From an uncultured Veillonellaceae bacterium (GTDB lineage: Bacteria; Bacillota; Negativicutes; Veillonellales; Dialisteraceae): 64,000 nucleotides of DNA. The position numbers and the translations under genes are program-made. The DNA lies in contig CAKMIA010000001.1 of assembly GCA_927353735.1 (NCBI GenBank), positions 1 to 64,000 on the forward strand, read 5' to 3'. The notes beneath the pieces are model-generated. The model was not told the origin of the DNA, searched no databases, and was given only the letters and a program-made list of their open reading frames with translations. This document shows, in pieces, positions 8,102 to 17,616 of this stretch (within the stretch, counting starts at the first letter, position 1; each line of letters starts with the position of its first letter).

Positions 8102-9340
8102 ATGGCACATTGTAATGAAGCATACCTGAATCTTCAGGGTTCCTATCTGTTTGCAGAAGTGAAAAAAAGAGCGGCGGCGTATCAGGAAAGCCATCCGGAG
8201 GCAAAAATTATTTCCCTCGGCATCGGCGATGTGACGCAGCCTCTGGCACCGGCCGTAATTGAAGCCATGCACAAGGCTGTCGATGAAATGGCGCATCAGG
8301 AAACCTTCCGCGGCTATGGTCCGGAACAGGGCTATCTTTTCCTGCGGCAGGCCATCGTGGATCATGATTACAAAGCCCGCGGCATCGACATTGATCCCTC
8401 GGAAATTTTCGTGAGCGACGGCGCAAAATGCGACGTGGGCAATATCCAGGAGCTCTTTGACGTCAATGATATTGTGGCAGTCACCGACCCGGTATATCCG
8501 GTTTATGTGGACAGCAATGTCATGGCAGGCCGCAGCGGCCGTTTCGTCCGCGGCGCTTTTGAACGGATCGAATATCTGCCGTGCTATGAGGAATGCGGAT
8601 TCCAGCCGAATCTGCCGGTGCATGATCCCGCCATCATCTATCTCTGCTCGCCGAACAACCCCACCGGCGCGGCTATGGACAGGAAAGCACTGACCATGTG
8701 GGTCCGCTATGCACAGCAGACCGGCTCTGTCATCCTCTTCGACGCGGCGTATGAATGCTTCATCAGCGATGAAAACATTCCCCACAGCATTTATGAAATC
8801 GAAGGCGCAAAGGAAGTGGCCATTGAATTCCGGTCCTATTCCAAGACCGCCGGCTTTACGGGTGTACGCTGCGGCTTCTGTGTCGTTCCTCATGAACTGA
8901 TGCTGGAAACGGCAGCTGGCGACAAGGTCGAAGCCAACAAGCTCTGGGACCGCCGTCAGTGCACCAAGTTCAACGGCGTTTCCTACATCGTTCAGCGCGG
9001 TGCGGAAGCGGTCTACAGCGAAGAAGGCCAGAAGCAGATCCGTGCGACCATCGATATCTATAAGAAGAATGCGCAGGTCATGCTGGCCGGTGCGAAGGAA
9101 GCAGGCCTTTCCGCAACGGGCGGCACCAACAGCCCGTATGTATGGCTGGCAGTGCCGGAAGGCATGACCAGCTGGGATTTCTTTGATTTCCTTCTGAACG
9201 AAGCACAGATCATCTGCACGCCCGGCTCCGGATTCGGTCCCTGCGGCGAAGGCTATGTCCGCCTCACCGCATTCAACACGCCGGAACTGACCGTGGAAGC
9301 GGTGGAACGCATGAAAAAGGCGCTTGCCGCACGGAAATAA
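8102..9340 (+). CDS. dapL: LL-diaminopimelate aminotransferase
   Basis: PLP enzyme converting tetrahydrodipicolinate to LL-diaminopimelate in one step, bypassing the acylated intermediates of lysine and peptidoglycan precursor synthesis. The 412 residues match the family length; SYSKTAGFTGVRCG holds the PLP lysine, CSPNNPTGA and the early GIGDVTQPL are typical of DapL. ATG 8102 follows CAGGAG; the frame is open to 8072. A DapF epimerase would still be needed for meso-DAP, and the DapF-fold protein at 51.3 kb looks more like a histidine racemase. Confidence 0.95.
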   Translation: MAHCNEAYLNLQGSYLFAEVKKRAAAYQESHPEAKIISLGIGDVTQPLAPAVIEAMHKAVDEMAHQETFRGYGPEQGYLFLRQAIVDHDYKARGIDIDPSEIFVSDGAKCDVGNIQELFDVNDIVAVTDPVYPVYVDSNVMAGRSGRFVRGAFERIEYLPCYEECGFQPNLPVHDPAIIYLCSPNNPTGAAMDRKALTMWVRYAQQTGSVILFDAAYECFISDENIPHSIYEIEGAKEVAIEFRSYSKTAGFTGVRCGFCVVPHELMLETAAGDKVEANKLWDRRQCTKFNGVSYIVQRGAEAVYSEEGQKQIRATIDIYKKNAQVMLAGAKEAGLSATGGTNSPYVWLAVPEGMTSWDFFDFLLNEAQIICTPGSGFGPCGEGYVRLTAFNTPELTVEAVERMKKALAARK

Positions 9341-9433
9341 GAGAAAGCAGAAACCGGACAGAAGGCGCAGTCCTGATGGGGCTGTGCTTTCTGCTGTCAC
9401 GGGCCGCGCGGGCGCGGCAGAGGAGAAGAATAT

Positions 9434-10540
9434 ATGAGTACGAATTTACAGATTGGCATCGTGGGACTTCCGAATGTAGGGAAATCCACGCTGTTCAATG
9501 CCATTACCAAAGCCGGTGCGGAAGCGGCCAACTTCCCGTTCTGCACCATTGAACCCAATGTGGGCGTCGTGGAGGTGCCGGATCATCGTCTGTATGACCT
9601 GGCGGATATGTTCCACCCGAAAAAAACCACGCCCGCATTTACCCGCTTCGTCGATATCGCCGGTCTGGTAGCCGGTGCCTCCCGCGGGGAAGGTCTGGGC
9701 AACCAGTTCCTCAGCCATATCCGCGAAACAGATGCCATCGCTCATGTGGTGCGCTGCTTTGAAGACGGAAATATCACACACGTGGAAGGCTCTGTCGATC
9801 CGGTGCGTGACATGGACATCATCAATACAGAACTGTGCCTCGCTGATCTGGAGAGCGTGGATAAAAAGAAAACCAAAACGGCCAAGCTGGCTCAGGCAGG
9901 CATCAAGGATGCGAAGGCACAGCTTCCGCTGCTGGAACGGGTCTATGCGGCGCTTTCCGACGGGACGCCGGCCCGTGCGCTGGATTTCACGGAAGATGAC
10001 ATGGAAGTGCTGAAGGAACTAAACCTTCTGACGCTGAAGCCGGTTCTCTATGTGCTGAATACTTCGGAAGAGGATATCGCTGATCCGATGGCCAATCCTC
10101 TTGTGCAGAAGGCAGCGGCCGCGGCAGAAAAGGAAAATGCCAAATGGGTGCCGATCTCCGCGGAAATCGAACAGGAAGTGTCCGAGCTGGATGCAGAAGA
10201 AGCAAAGGCTTTCCTGTCCGATCTGGGAGAAACCGAACCCGGTCTGAACCGGCTGATTCGTTCGGCCTATTCTCTGCTGGGACTGATCAATTTCTTTACG
10301 GTCGGACCGGATGAATGTCGTTCCTGGACCGTACATGCCCACACCAAGGCGCCGAAAGCTGCCGGTAAAATTCATTCCGATATCGAACGCGGCTTTATTC
10401 GTGCGGAAATCGTTCCCTATGAAGATCTCATGGCCTGCGGCTCTTTCAATGCCGTCCGTGAAAAAGGACTTCTCCGCATTGAAGGCAAGGACTATGAAAT
10501 TCAGGACGGGGATGTGGCATATTTCCGCTTCAACGTCTGA
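9434..10540 (+). CDS. ychF: YchF/OLA1-type GTPase/ATPase
   Basis: Conserved ribosome-associated P-loop NTPase. The 368 residues show G1 GLPNVGKST, the YchF signature [12 protein letters not shown] (switch I), G3 [19 protein letters not shown], the atypical NTSEED in place of NKxD that gives the family its ATP preference, and the C-terminal TGS domain ([18 protein letters not shown] onward). GAGGAG precedes the ATG. Confidence 0.96.
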   Translation: MSTNLQIGIVGLPNVGKSTLFNAITKAGAEAANFPFCTIEPNVGVVEVPDHRLYDLADMFHPKKTTPAFTRFVDIAGLVAGASRGEGLGNQFLSHIRETDAIAHVVRCFEDGNITHVEGSVDPVRDMDIINTELCLADLESVDKKKTKTAKLAQAGIKDAKAQLPLLERVYAALSDGTPARALDFTEDDMEVLKELNLLTLKPVLYVLNTSEEDIADPMANPLVQKAAAAAEKENAKWVPISAEIEQEVSELDAEEAKAFLSDLGETEPGLNRLIRSAYSLLGLINFFTVGPDECRSWTVHAHTKAPKAAGKIHSDIERGFIRAEIVPYEDLMACGSFNAVREKGLLRIEGKDYEIQDGDVAYFRFNV

Positions 10541-10641
10541 TGCTTGGATACAGAAGGGCAGAGCCTGCGGGCTCTGCTTTTTTGGTGCGCGGCACCGGAC
10601 GGGAATGCTACAATAGGAGAAATCTTTCTGAGGAGGAACGT

Positions 10642-11787
10642 ATGGCCATACAGTATCCTGTCATAAAAAAGGGCCGTTTTGTGAGCCGGCCGAATCGCTT
10701 CGTCATTTTTATGGAGATGGACGGTAAGATCGTCAAAGCCCATATGCCCAATCCGGGGCGTATGAGGGAACTGCTTTTCCCGGGGGTCATGCTTTACGCG
10801 GCACCTCATGCCAAAGAAGGTAGCCGCACGCAGTACCGCATTGTCGGTGTCGACCGGGAAGGAGAACCGGTGCCGCTTGATACTTCCCGTGCGAATGACA
10901 CCGCGGAGTGGCTCATCAACCACGGGAAAATTCCCGGCTGGGAGGCGTACCGCGTGCTTCGCCGGGAGGTCACCATGGGAGACAGCCGCTTTGATCTGCT
11001 TCTCGGCAATGAGGCGGTGCAGTTTCCGGTGGAAGTGAAATCCTGTACGCTGTTTGGAAAGAACGGAGCCATGTTTCCCGATGCGGTGACTGCCCGCGGC
11101 AGAAAGCATGTGCTTCATCTGGGAGATATCGGAAAAAACGGCGGCCGGGCAGGCCTGCTCGTTCTGGTTCAGTGGGATCGGGCCCGGTGGTTTCTGCCTG
11201 ATTATCATACAGACCCCGAATTTGCAGAGGCCTTTCGCTCGGTCGCGCCGTATATTGACTGGAAGGCGGCGGCTCTGCAGTGGACACCGGACTTTACCGT
11301 ACCGGCCGGCGTGCGGCTTCTTCCGTCGCCGCTGGAAATTCTGGATCAGGAATCGGGAAACAGGGGCGACTATCTGCTCGTGCTGCATCTGGACACTGCA
11401 CAGGATATAGAAATCGGCAGCCGGGGCATACTCCATTTTCCGGAAGGATATTACGTATATACCGGTTCAGCCAGGAAAAATCTGGACCAGCGCATGGCAC
11501 GGCACCGCCGGCTCAGAAAAGGTATGCACTGGCACATTGACTGGCTCCGGCAGAAAGCGGAATGGGTGGGGTGCATCCCCATCCGCACCGCAGAGGATCT
11601 GGAGCATCAGCTGGCGGCTTCCGTGTCCCGTATCGCCGACTGGGAAATCCCCGGCTTCGGCTGCACGGACTGCCATTGCCCCACGCATCTTTTCGGCTTC
11701 CATGAAAATCCCATGCATCTGCCCGGCTTTGTTCAGATAGAAGAGGATTTTGAAATCAACCGCCTGGACTCTTTGGTGCATGAATAA
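10642..11787 (+). CDS. sfsA: SfsA nuclease-like domain fused to DUF123 (GIY-YIG-like) domain
   Basis: The first ~230 residues are SfsA, a DNA-binding/nuclease-fold protein named for sugar fermentation stimulation; MPNPGRMRELL, DTSRANDTAEWLI and VEVKSCTLF...FPDAVTARGRKHV are its signatures. The last ~140 residues are a DUF123-type domain: YYVYTGSARKNLDQRMARH resembles the GIY-YIG nuclease core, followed by HWHIDWL and the cysteine pair region CTDCHCPTH. TGAGGAGG seven bases before ATG 10642 fixes the start, giving 381 residues. The fusion suggests a nucleic-acid enzyme; no activity is proven for the combination. Confidence 0.88.
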   Translation: MAIQYPVIKKGRFVSRPNRFVIFMEMDGKIVKAHMPNPGRMRELLFPGVMLYAAPHAKEGSRTQYRIVGVDREGEPVPLDTSRANDTAEWLINHGKIPGWEAYRVLRREVTMGDSRFDLLLGNEAVQFPVEVKSCTLFGKNGAMFPDAVTARGRKHVLHLGDIGKNGGRAGLLVLVQWDRARWFLPDYHTDPEFAEAFRSVAPYIDWKAAALQWTPDFTVPAGVRLLPSPLEILDQESGNRGDYLLVLHLDTAQDIEIGSRGILHFPEGYYVYTGSARKNLDQRMARHRRLRKGMHWHIDWLRQKAEWVGCIPIRTAEDLEHQLAASVSRIADWEIPGFGCTDCHCPTHLFGFHENPMHLPGFVQIEEDFEINRLDSLVHE

Positions 11788-11822
11788 AAAATACCGTCTC
11801 GATGATGAGACGGTATTTTTCT
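11784..11822. terminator. Bidirectional terminator
   Basis: AAATACCGTCTC and GAGACGGTATTT make a 12-bp perfect stem with A/T flanks on both sides, between the convergent sfsA fusion and helicase genes. Confidence 0.92.
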
Positions 11823-14800
11823 TATAAAACACCACTGCTGTCAGTAGTAGGAAGGTATTGGGCAGGAATAGGTTCCGTCAATTTATAAATAATCGTCATT
11901 GGCCGGCTGCCGGTGTGTGTTACGTAATGAGCAGGGCCAAGAAAAGTATAGCTCATGGCATTGCGATGGATATCTTGTTTGCATTCCCGAACAAACAGAA
12001 GGACGATATTTCCTGCTTCATTTTGACGGATATACCGCTGTCCGGTTTCAGATTCAGGGCTGGTAGAATTTTGCGATTGCCAATGAAACAGATGATCATT
12101 TATAGAGTAATCTTCATATAAAGTGGTATCTGAAAATTCTTTTGCCGATTTATTTAGTGTAATAAGGAATATATCCGTCTTTTTTTCCGGCAGGTACTTG
12201 ACGCCTTCCCTGATACTTGACGGATTTTTATATCCTAATGCGGCCAAGAGCTGATCTCTGGTATAGTGGCAGTGAACTTCCAAGGCACAGGGGTAGGGAA
12301 GATGCGGAGGCTTGGGTAAAATTTGTATATGATCGTATACATAGGCAAGGATTCCTTGAATTTCCTCAGACAGCGCAGGATGGCTGGAAAATCTTGTGAT
12401 TGCTTCTAAAGGTGTTTTCATCCCGCAGTGTTGATAGTCTTTTCCGTAGATCGTGTATTGCCACATACGAAGATATTGTTTTTCTACTTGCGATGTTGGT
12501 TCATAGGGATTGCCTATTTCTTTTTGAAGAAAACGAATCCATTGGGGAGAATCGATAGAAAGAATGCGGAAACAGTATTTCTGTAACTGTTCTTCCTCCT
12601 TTGTGATAGCGAAGTCTTCGCGAATGCCGGCCTCGGCACACAAGCGTGTATAGAGACGCGTTTTGTTAAAGAATGTTTCCGCGGGAAGTTGAAGGACTTT
12701 CAAAAATTGGGACAAAGTAGGAATACTGTGCGTGGCTTCGTATAAATTTTTAAGTTGTTCTTTATAAAATTCATTCTTGTGAAGCCGGCCACGGATATTT
12801 TCTAAAATACGTTTTTGTGCGATTTTTTCCAATTGAATGCAGCAGCCTTTGGGGACATGAGGAAATCCATTTCTGATTTCATTTTCTATATTTATTTCGG
12901 TACGGCCCAGAAGGGAAGCCAATCGACTGGAAAAATCATAGTTTCTATTGGCTTGCGCAACAAAATCCAATACGGTCAGGCAGTCCTTGTTTGGTGATAA
13001 ACGAAGGCCACGGCCCAATTGTTGTAAAAATATGGTTAGGCTATTGGTAGGACGTAAGAATAGAACCGTATTTACACTGGGAATATCTACACCTTCATTG
13101 AAGAGGTCAACAACAAAAAGAATTTTGATTTCGCCGCTCTCTAATTGTGATTTGGCTGTTTGCCGAACGGAATCCGGGGTATCAGAATCCAAATTTTGAG
13201 AGCGTATCCCATGAGAATTCATGTAGTTTGCCATGTATTCCGCATGGCGTTTTGAGACACAGAATCCAATACATTTTAAGTCACGAATATCGGCAGTATA
13301 TTGATCAATGGCTCGTAAAACGGCGCCGGCACGTTTTGAAGCAGTTGCTTCATTATCCGTATATTTGAATTCCAACTCTTTAATATCATATTTTCCGTTT
13401 TGCCATTTGACTTGAGAAAGATCAATAGGATCTTCCGTGCCAAAATAATGGAATGGGCAAAGCAAGCGACGTTCAATGGCATCTGGAAGCCGTATTTCCG
13501 CGCTAATATGATGATTGAAGTAGGAGAGAATGCTTTTTCCATCCATGCGTTCTGGAGTTGCTGTAAGGCCAAGCAAAATTTTAGGGTGAAAATATGAGAA
13601 TACTTCTTGATAAGAAATAGAAGCCGCATGATGCGTTTCATCTACGATGATCATATCGTAGTAATCTGGGGCCATTCGTTTCCAAAGCTGTTGCTTGTGG
13701 AAAGATTGGATGGACATGAAAAGATGTTCTGCCCGTACAGCATGATATTCGCCAACGCTCAATTCGCCAAAAGATGGATCTTTTAAAATCTGACGAAAAC
13801 AAGAGAGACTTTGTTGCAGGATTTCTTTGCGGTGGGCGAGAAATAAAAGCTTGGCTGACTGCGGATGGCGACTGGCAGCAAAACGTTGATAGTCAAATGC
13901 AGCAATGGCAGTTTTTCCGGTGCCTGTTGCAGCGACAATGAGATTTTGCCAACAGTTTTTGGCCTCCCGCTCTACTTGCAGTTGATCCAGAATTGCTTGC
14001 TGATAGGGGTAAGGACGAATTGTAAAAAAATAGGGCAGTGATGTAACTGAATCTGGATGACGAATTGAATCAATTGCAGAATATAATCGTTCTTTTTGCT
14101 CTGTGGAAAATGTTACAAAGTTGGGAGAATGCCAGTATGTCTCAAAGGTAGCGTGCATTTTTTCCAAGATATGGGGCTGATCTTGGGCAGTAATTTTCAT
14201 ATTCCATTCCAGACCATCGGCAATAGCCGCATGAGAAAGATTAGAAGAGCCAACGTATGCGGTAGAATAACCGCTGTTGCGATAGAACATATAGGCCTTG
14301 GCATGCAGCCGCGTTTCTTTGACATCATAAGAAATACGAATTTGGGTGTTTGGAAGTTTAGCTAATTCTTGTACCGCTTTAGGATCGGTTGCTCCCATGT
14401 AAGTCGTGGTAATTACCCGGAGCTGGCCGCCGCGTTGGGTGAATCGGCGGAGAGAGGGAAGGAGGATAGTTAGACCGGAAAATTTGATGAAAGAAACCAG
14501 CAAGTCAATATGATCTGAAGAGCCAATTTCCTTGGTCAGTTCAACGGCAATATTTACATCTTTTCGACTATTGGTGAATAAAAAACTGCGGGACAAAGAA
14601 GTAGAAGGACGGAGCCATTTTTCTTTTGTGATATGATTCCTTTGATGCTGCAGGGATAAAAGCAAAGAATCATGCATCGCAACAGTTAATTTTTCACCCA
14701 ACTGAGGGGCGGAACGAAATAAAAAACGAATGCATTCATTAGTAAAATCAATTTCTTTGTCTGCGGTTTCTATATCTAATTCATCGGCCAATTCTTTTAA

Positions 14801-14986
14801 ACGGCTTTGAAATAAATGCTGTAAATAAACAGATAATCCGTGCACGGCCTCCTGTGGATCTAAGGCTTCCTGGTCTGTCCAAATTTCTTTTGCGTCGAGG
14901 GCCTCCTGTAATTTTGTTTGAAATTCCTTGCTGAGAATTTTTTCATATAATCCATCTTTGAGGGATGAAATCGCTGGCTCTTTCAT
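11822..14986 (-). CDS. PLD-nuclease/SF2 helicase protein, DUF3427-type
   Basis: A 1,054-residue three-part protein. Residues ~130-290 are a phospholipase D-like (HKD) nuclease domain: HAKAYMF (His228, Lys230) and GSSNLS (246-251). Residues ~320-680 are an SF2 DEAD/DEAH-like helicase: motif I ATGTGKT (353-359), II DETH (449-452), III TATP (475-478), VI QQLGRGLR (655-662). The remaining ~370 residues resemble the DUF3427 C-terminal region of such helicases. The first ~125 residues are helical and unassigned. The gene stands alone, is clearly AT-richer than both neighbours and interrupts a run of housekeeping genes, so horizontal transfer is likely. A role in defence or DNA processing is inference from architecture only. 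Confidence 0.88.
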   Translation of the reverse strand: MKEPAISSLKDGLYEKILSKEFQTKLQEALDAKEIWTDQEALDPQEAVHGLSVYLQHLFQSRLKELADELDIETADKEIDFTNECIRFLFRSAPQLGEKLTVAMHDSLLLSLQHQRNHITKEKWLRPSTSLSRSFLFTNSRKDVNIAVELTKEIGSSDHIDLLVSFIKFSGLTILLPSLRRFTQRGGQLRVITTTYMGATDPKAVQELAKLPNTQIRISYDVKETRLHAKAYMFYRNSGYSTAYVGSSNLSHAAIADGLEWNMKITAQDQPHILEKMHATFETYWHSPNFVTFSTEQKERLYSAIDSIRHPDSVTSLPYFFTIRPYPYQQAILDQLQVEREAKNCWQNLIVAATGTGKTAIAAFDYQRFAASRHPQSAKLLFLAHRKEILQQSLSCFRQILKDPSFGELSVGEYHAVRAEHLFMSIQSFHKQQLWKRMAPDYYDMIIVDETHHAASISYQEVFSYFHPKILLGLTATPERMDGKSILSYFNHHISAEIRLPDAIERRLLCPFHYFGTEDPIDLSQVKWQNGKYDIKELEFKYTDNEATASKRAGAVLRAIDQYTADIRDLKCIGFCVSKRHAEYMANYMNSHGIRSQNLDSDTPDSVRQTAKSQLESGEIKILFVVDLFNEGVDIPSVNTVLFLRPTNSLTIFLQQLGRGLRLSPNKDCLTVLDFVAQANRNYDFSSRLASLLGRTEINIENEIRNGFPHVPKGCCIQLEKIAQKRILENIRGRLHKNEFYKEQLKNLYEATHSIPTLSQFLKVLQLPAETFFNKTRLYTRLCAEAGIREDFAITKEEEQLQKYCFRILSIDSPQWIRFLQKEIGNPYEPTSQVEKQYLRMWQYTIYGKDYQHCGMKTPLEAITRFSSHPALSEEIQGILAYVYDHIQILPKPPHLPYPCALEVHCHYTRDQLLAALGYKNPSSIREGVKYLPEKKTDIFLITLNKSAKEFSDTTLYEDYSINDHLFHWQSQNSTSPESETGQRYIRQNEAGNIVLLFVRECKQDIHRNAMSYTFLGPAHYVTHTGSRPMTIIYKLTEPIPAQYLPTTDSSGVL

Positions 14987-15082
14987 AATGGTCTCCTGTA
15001 AGTTGTTAATAAAATTTATTGATTGTAGTATAGCAGCGAAAAGAGAAAGAGAAAAGAAATCCTAAGGACTACGAATTCCAAA

Positions 15083-15126
15083 TAAAAAATTCCTGCCGAC
15101 TTATACAATCGACAGGAATTTTTTAT
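15083..15126. terminator. Terminator between lgt and the helicase gene
   Basis: AAAAATTCCTGCCGA and TCGACAGGAATTTTT pair with one mismatch and have T runs on either strand. It ends lgt and insulates the helicase gene. Confidence 0.82.
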
Positions 15127-15920
15127 TTCTCTGATGGCGCTTCATCCGGTTCATTTCGATACCGGAAATGGAAATAGAGAAGGGCGCATCCGGCGAGGAG
15201 AAAGGCGCCGAGGCTGGTGAGCTGGGCGCTCTTGAGGCCCCAGAGCAGGGTGCCGTAATCGCCGCGCAGATATTCGAGGAAGAAGCGCAGCACGGAGTAG
15301 AGCATGATGTACAGGCAGAAGACCGTGCCCTTGGCGTGGCGGAAGCAGGAGAACCAGAGCAGGAGAACGAAAATGAGGATGTCTCCCTGACACTCCCATA
15401 CCTCTGCCGGCCACAGGGGCTGTGCGCCGTAGGTACGGAAGGCGAGCGTGGTGTGCGGATAGAGTAGTCCGAAGTCAGCGCCTGTAGGATGGCCGAAGGC
15501 ATCGCCGTTCATAAAATTGGCAATGCGGCCCACCGCCTGTCCGAGAATGATGGCCGGCGCCACGGTATCTGCGAAATGAAGAACAGGGATATGATTGCGC
15601 CGCAGATAAATATACGCGGCGACAAAGGCAAAGACCAGACCGCCCTGAATGGCCATGCCGCCCTGCCATACGAAGGGAATTTCAAGCAGGTGATTGTGGT
15701 AATAGTCCCAGTCAAAAAAGAACACGTCCCACAGCCGTCCGCCGAGAATGCCCGCAAAGGCAATAGTGAGACCCAGATCAAAAATGTGTTGTTCCCAGCC
15801 GCGGCCGTCTTTTTTCAGGAGGAAGTAGGCAGTGATGCATCCGGACAGAATGCCCAGTGAAAAGAAGATGCCGTAGAAGCGAATGGGAAAGTCTCCGATA
15901 AAGGTGAGATACTGATGCAT
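15123..15920 (-). CDS. lgt: Prolipoprotein diacylglyceryl transferase
   Basis: Transfers diacylglycerol from phosphatidylglycerol to the lipobox cysteine of prelipoproteins in the inner membrane. About 265 residues with seven hydrophobic segments; the Lgt signature is GRIANFMNGDAFG, and FPIRFYG and GGRLWDVFF are also family-typical. ATG 15920 has AAAGGA upstream; the frame is open to 16007. It is divergent from the secreted GH18 gene. Confidence 0.95.
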   Translation of the reverse strand: MHQYLTFIGDFPIRFYGIFFSLGILSGCITAYFLLKKDGRGWEQHIFDLGLTIAFAGILGGRLWDVFFFDWDYYHNHLLEIPFVWQGGMAIQGGLVFAFVAAYIYLRRNHIPVLHFADTVAPAIILGQAVGRIANFMNGDAFGHPTGADFGLLYPHTTLAFRTYGAQPLWPAEVWECQGDILIFVLLLWFSCFRHAKGTVFCLYIMLYSVLRFFLEYLRGDYGTLLWGLKSAQLTSLGAFLLAGCALLYFHFRYRNEPDEAPSEK

Positions 15921-16090
15921 GAGATTCCTTTCCTGGCCGGATTCCGTGTGAAGCGGGACAGACCGCAGCCAGTGCGGCATTTCCTGTTTCTTGACGGTCT
16001 CCGGCACATCTTTTATATTATTTACATTATACTCAGGTTGCCAATAGGAAAAAGCCGCGGGAAGCGGTGATAGATAGAAAGGAAAAGAAG

Positions 16091-17464
16091 ATGAAGCGAT
16101 TGCTTACAGGGGCTGCTGTGGTTGTGATGCTTGCTTTGCTGGGGACTGTTGGTGCAGAGGCGGCGGAGGATACAGCCAGTGGTGGTCCGCTCAGAGTCAA
16201 AAATAAGGAATGGAAAAATGAAACGTTTATCCTTCGGGACGGCCGTGTCTACGGGAAACCGGAAGCGCTGGCTCTTGGCGGACGGTGGAAGATTACAGAG
16301 GAGAACGGCGGCTATTTTGTATCGGTCCCGGTCGATGATGGAGAAGACCGGGCCAGTGTCCGCCTTCCTGTGGGAAAGGACGGGCTGGCGGATTTTTCTT
16401 TTTTCGGTGATCAGGCGGGAATGAATTTCAAGCTGAATGAGCGGAAAATGGAAATCAAATTTGAGAAGCCGAAACCGGTAAAGAAGAAAAAGGGCAGAGA
16501 TGATGCAGGGAAGAAGGCAAAGACCGGGGAAGTGCTCCTTGTATGGGACCCTGATATTGACTTTGATCCGGATAAACCTTTTTTCAATGGAAAGGATAAA
16601 GAAATCCGGCGCATCATTTCACCCGGATGGGGAACCTACGACGGCCTGAACAGCGGAAAACGATATTATCCGGTTGACTACATTGAAAAGGCGCAGCAGG
16701 CAGGACTGCTCGTGATGCCGATGATCAATAATGATTTTGATCCGGAGACGACCTCGGATTTTCTGAAGGATCAGAAAAAGCAGGAGCAGTTACGGCATCA
16801 GATGGCGGCTTATACCGAGGTGTATGGCCTCGACGGCTGGAATATTGATTTTGAAAATATGGATCCCGGGGACGCGCGGCGGTTTACTTCATTTGTAGCA
16901 GACACGGCGGAGCTGCTGCATGAGATGGGGAAGGTGGTATCCGTGGATATCACGGCCATCGGGGATCCGAACAGTTACTGGAGCGGCTGCTATGACAGGA
17001 AAGGTCTGGCCGAGCATGTGGATTATGCGGTTCTGATGGGCTATGATCAGACTTCCGGCGGAAGTGACCGGGCCGGCCCGGTTTCTTCCTATAACTGGCT
17101 GGAACGGATTCTGCCTCCGCTTCTGGAGGAAATTCCTGCAGAACGGCTGATTCTCGGTCTGCCGTTTTACACGCGGGTATGGACGGGCGATGACGGCCGT
17201 GCGAGCTCTGATGTGCTTACACTGGAATATACGGAGGATTTTGCGCGCCGGCATAAGATCATGCCAAGGTGGCAGGACACGGAACGGCAGTTTTATGCAG
17301 ACTGGCGTGAAAACGGGATGCGCAAAAGAGTCTGGCTGGAGGAGGACCGTTCTCTGGCGGAAAAGGCGGGCCTCGTAAAAAAATACGGACTGGGAGGCGC
17401 TGCCTTCTGGCGTTACGGTTTTGAATCGCCGGATGTGTACAGCGCACTGGATAAGGTGCTGTAA
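16091..17464 (+). CDS. Secreted glycoside hydrolase family 18 protein
   Basis: About 457 residues. A Sec signal peptide (residues 1-24, ending near GAEA) precedes a ~130-residue N-terminal part rich in lysine (KPKPVKKKKGRDD), then a GH18 barrel. The catalytic DxxxxDxE reads DGWNIDFE (248-255) and the later barrel strands show LMGYDQTSGG and LGLPFYTRVW, as in YaaH/SleL-like chitinase-fold proteins acting on peptidoglycan or chito-oligosaccharides. AAAGGA lies before ATG 16091. It most likely acts at the cell wall; the exact substrate is unknown. Confidence 0.88.
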   Translation: MKRLLTGAAVVVMLALLGTVGAEAAEDTASGGPLRVKNKEWKNETFILRDGRVYGKPEALALGGRWKITEENGGYFVSVPVDDGEDRASVRLPVGKDGLADFSFFGDQAGMNFKLNERKMEIKFEKPKPVKKKKGRDDAGKKAKTGEVLLVWDPDIDFDPDKPFFNGKDKEIRRIISPGWGTYDGLNSGKRYYPVDYIEKAQQAGLLVMPMINNDFDPETTSDFLKDQKKQEQLRHQMAAYTEVYGLDGWNIDFENMDPGDARRFTSFVADTAELLHEMGKVVSVDITAIGDPNSYWSGCYDRKGLAEHVDYAVLMGYDQTSGGSDRAGPVSSYNWLERILPPLLEEIPAERLILGLPFYTRVWTGDDGRASSDVLTLEYTEDFARRHKIMPRWQDTERQFYADWRENGMRKRVWLEEDRSLAEKAGLVKKYGLGGAAFWRYGFESPDVYSALDKVL

Positions 17465-17513
17465 CGAATGGTCCACGCGGGCCAAAACGGCCTCGGGATG
17501 GACGGTTTCCGGT

Positions 17514-17542
17514 TTGACGCTCTGCGGGGCGCATATTATAAT
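17514..17542 (+). promoter_or_regulatory. leuS promoter
   Basis: TTGACG (17514-17519), 17 bases, TATAAT (17537-17542). The leader to leuS is only about 70 bases and carries no T-box, unlike many Firmicute aminoacyl-tRNA synthetase genes. Confidence 0.85.
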
Positions 17543-17616
17543 GGAAACTGATATACTTAAAAATCACAGGGAAATCGGGAGCGGCCGAGATTCCTGACAG
17601 CATGGAAGGTGAGTGT

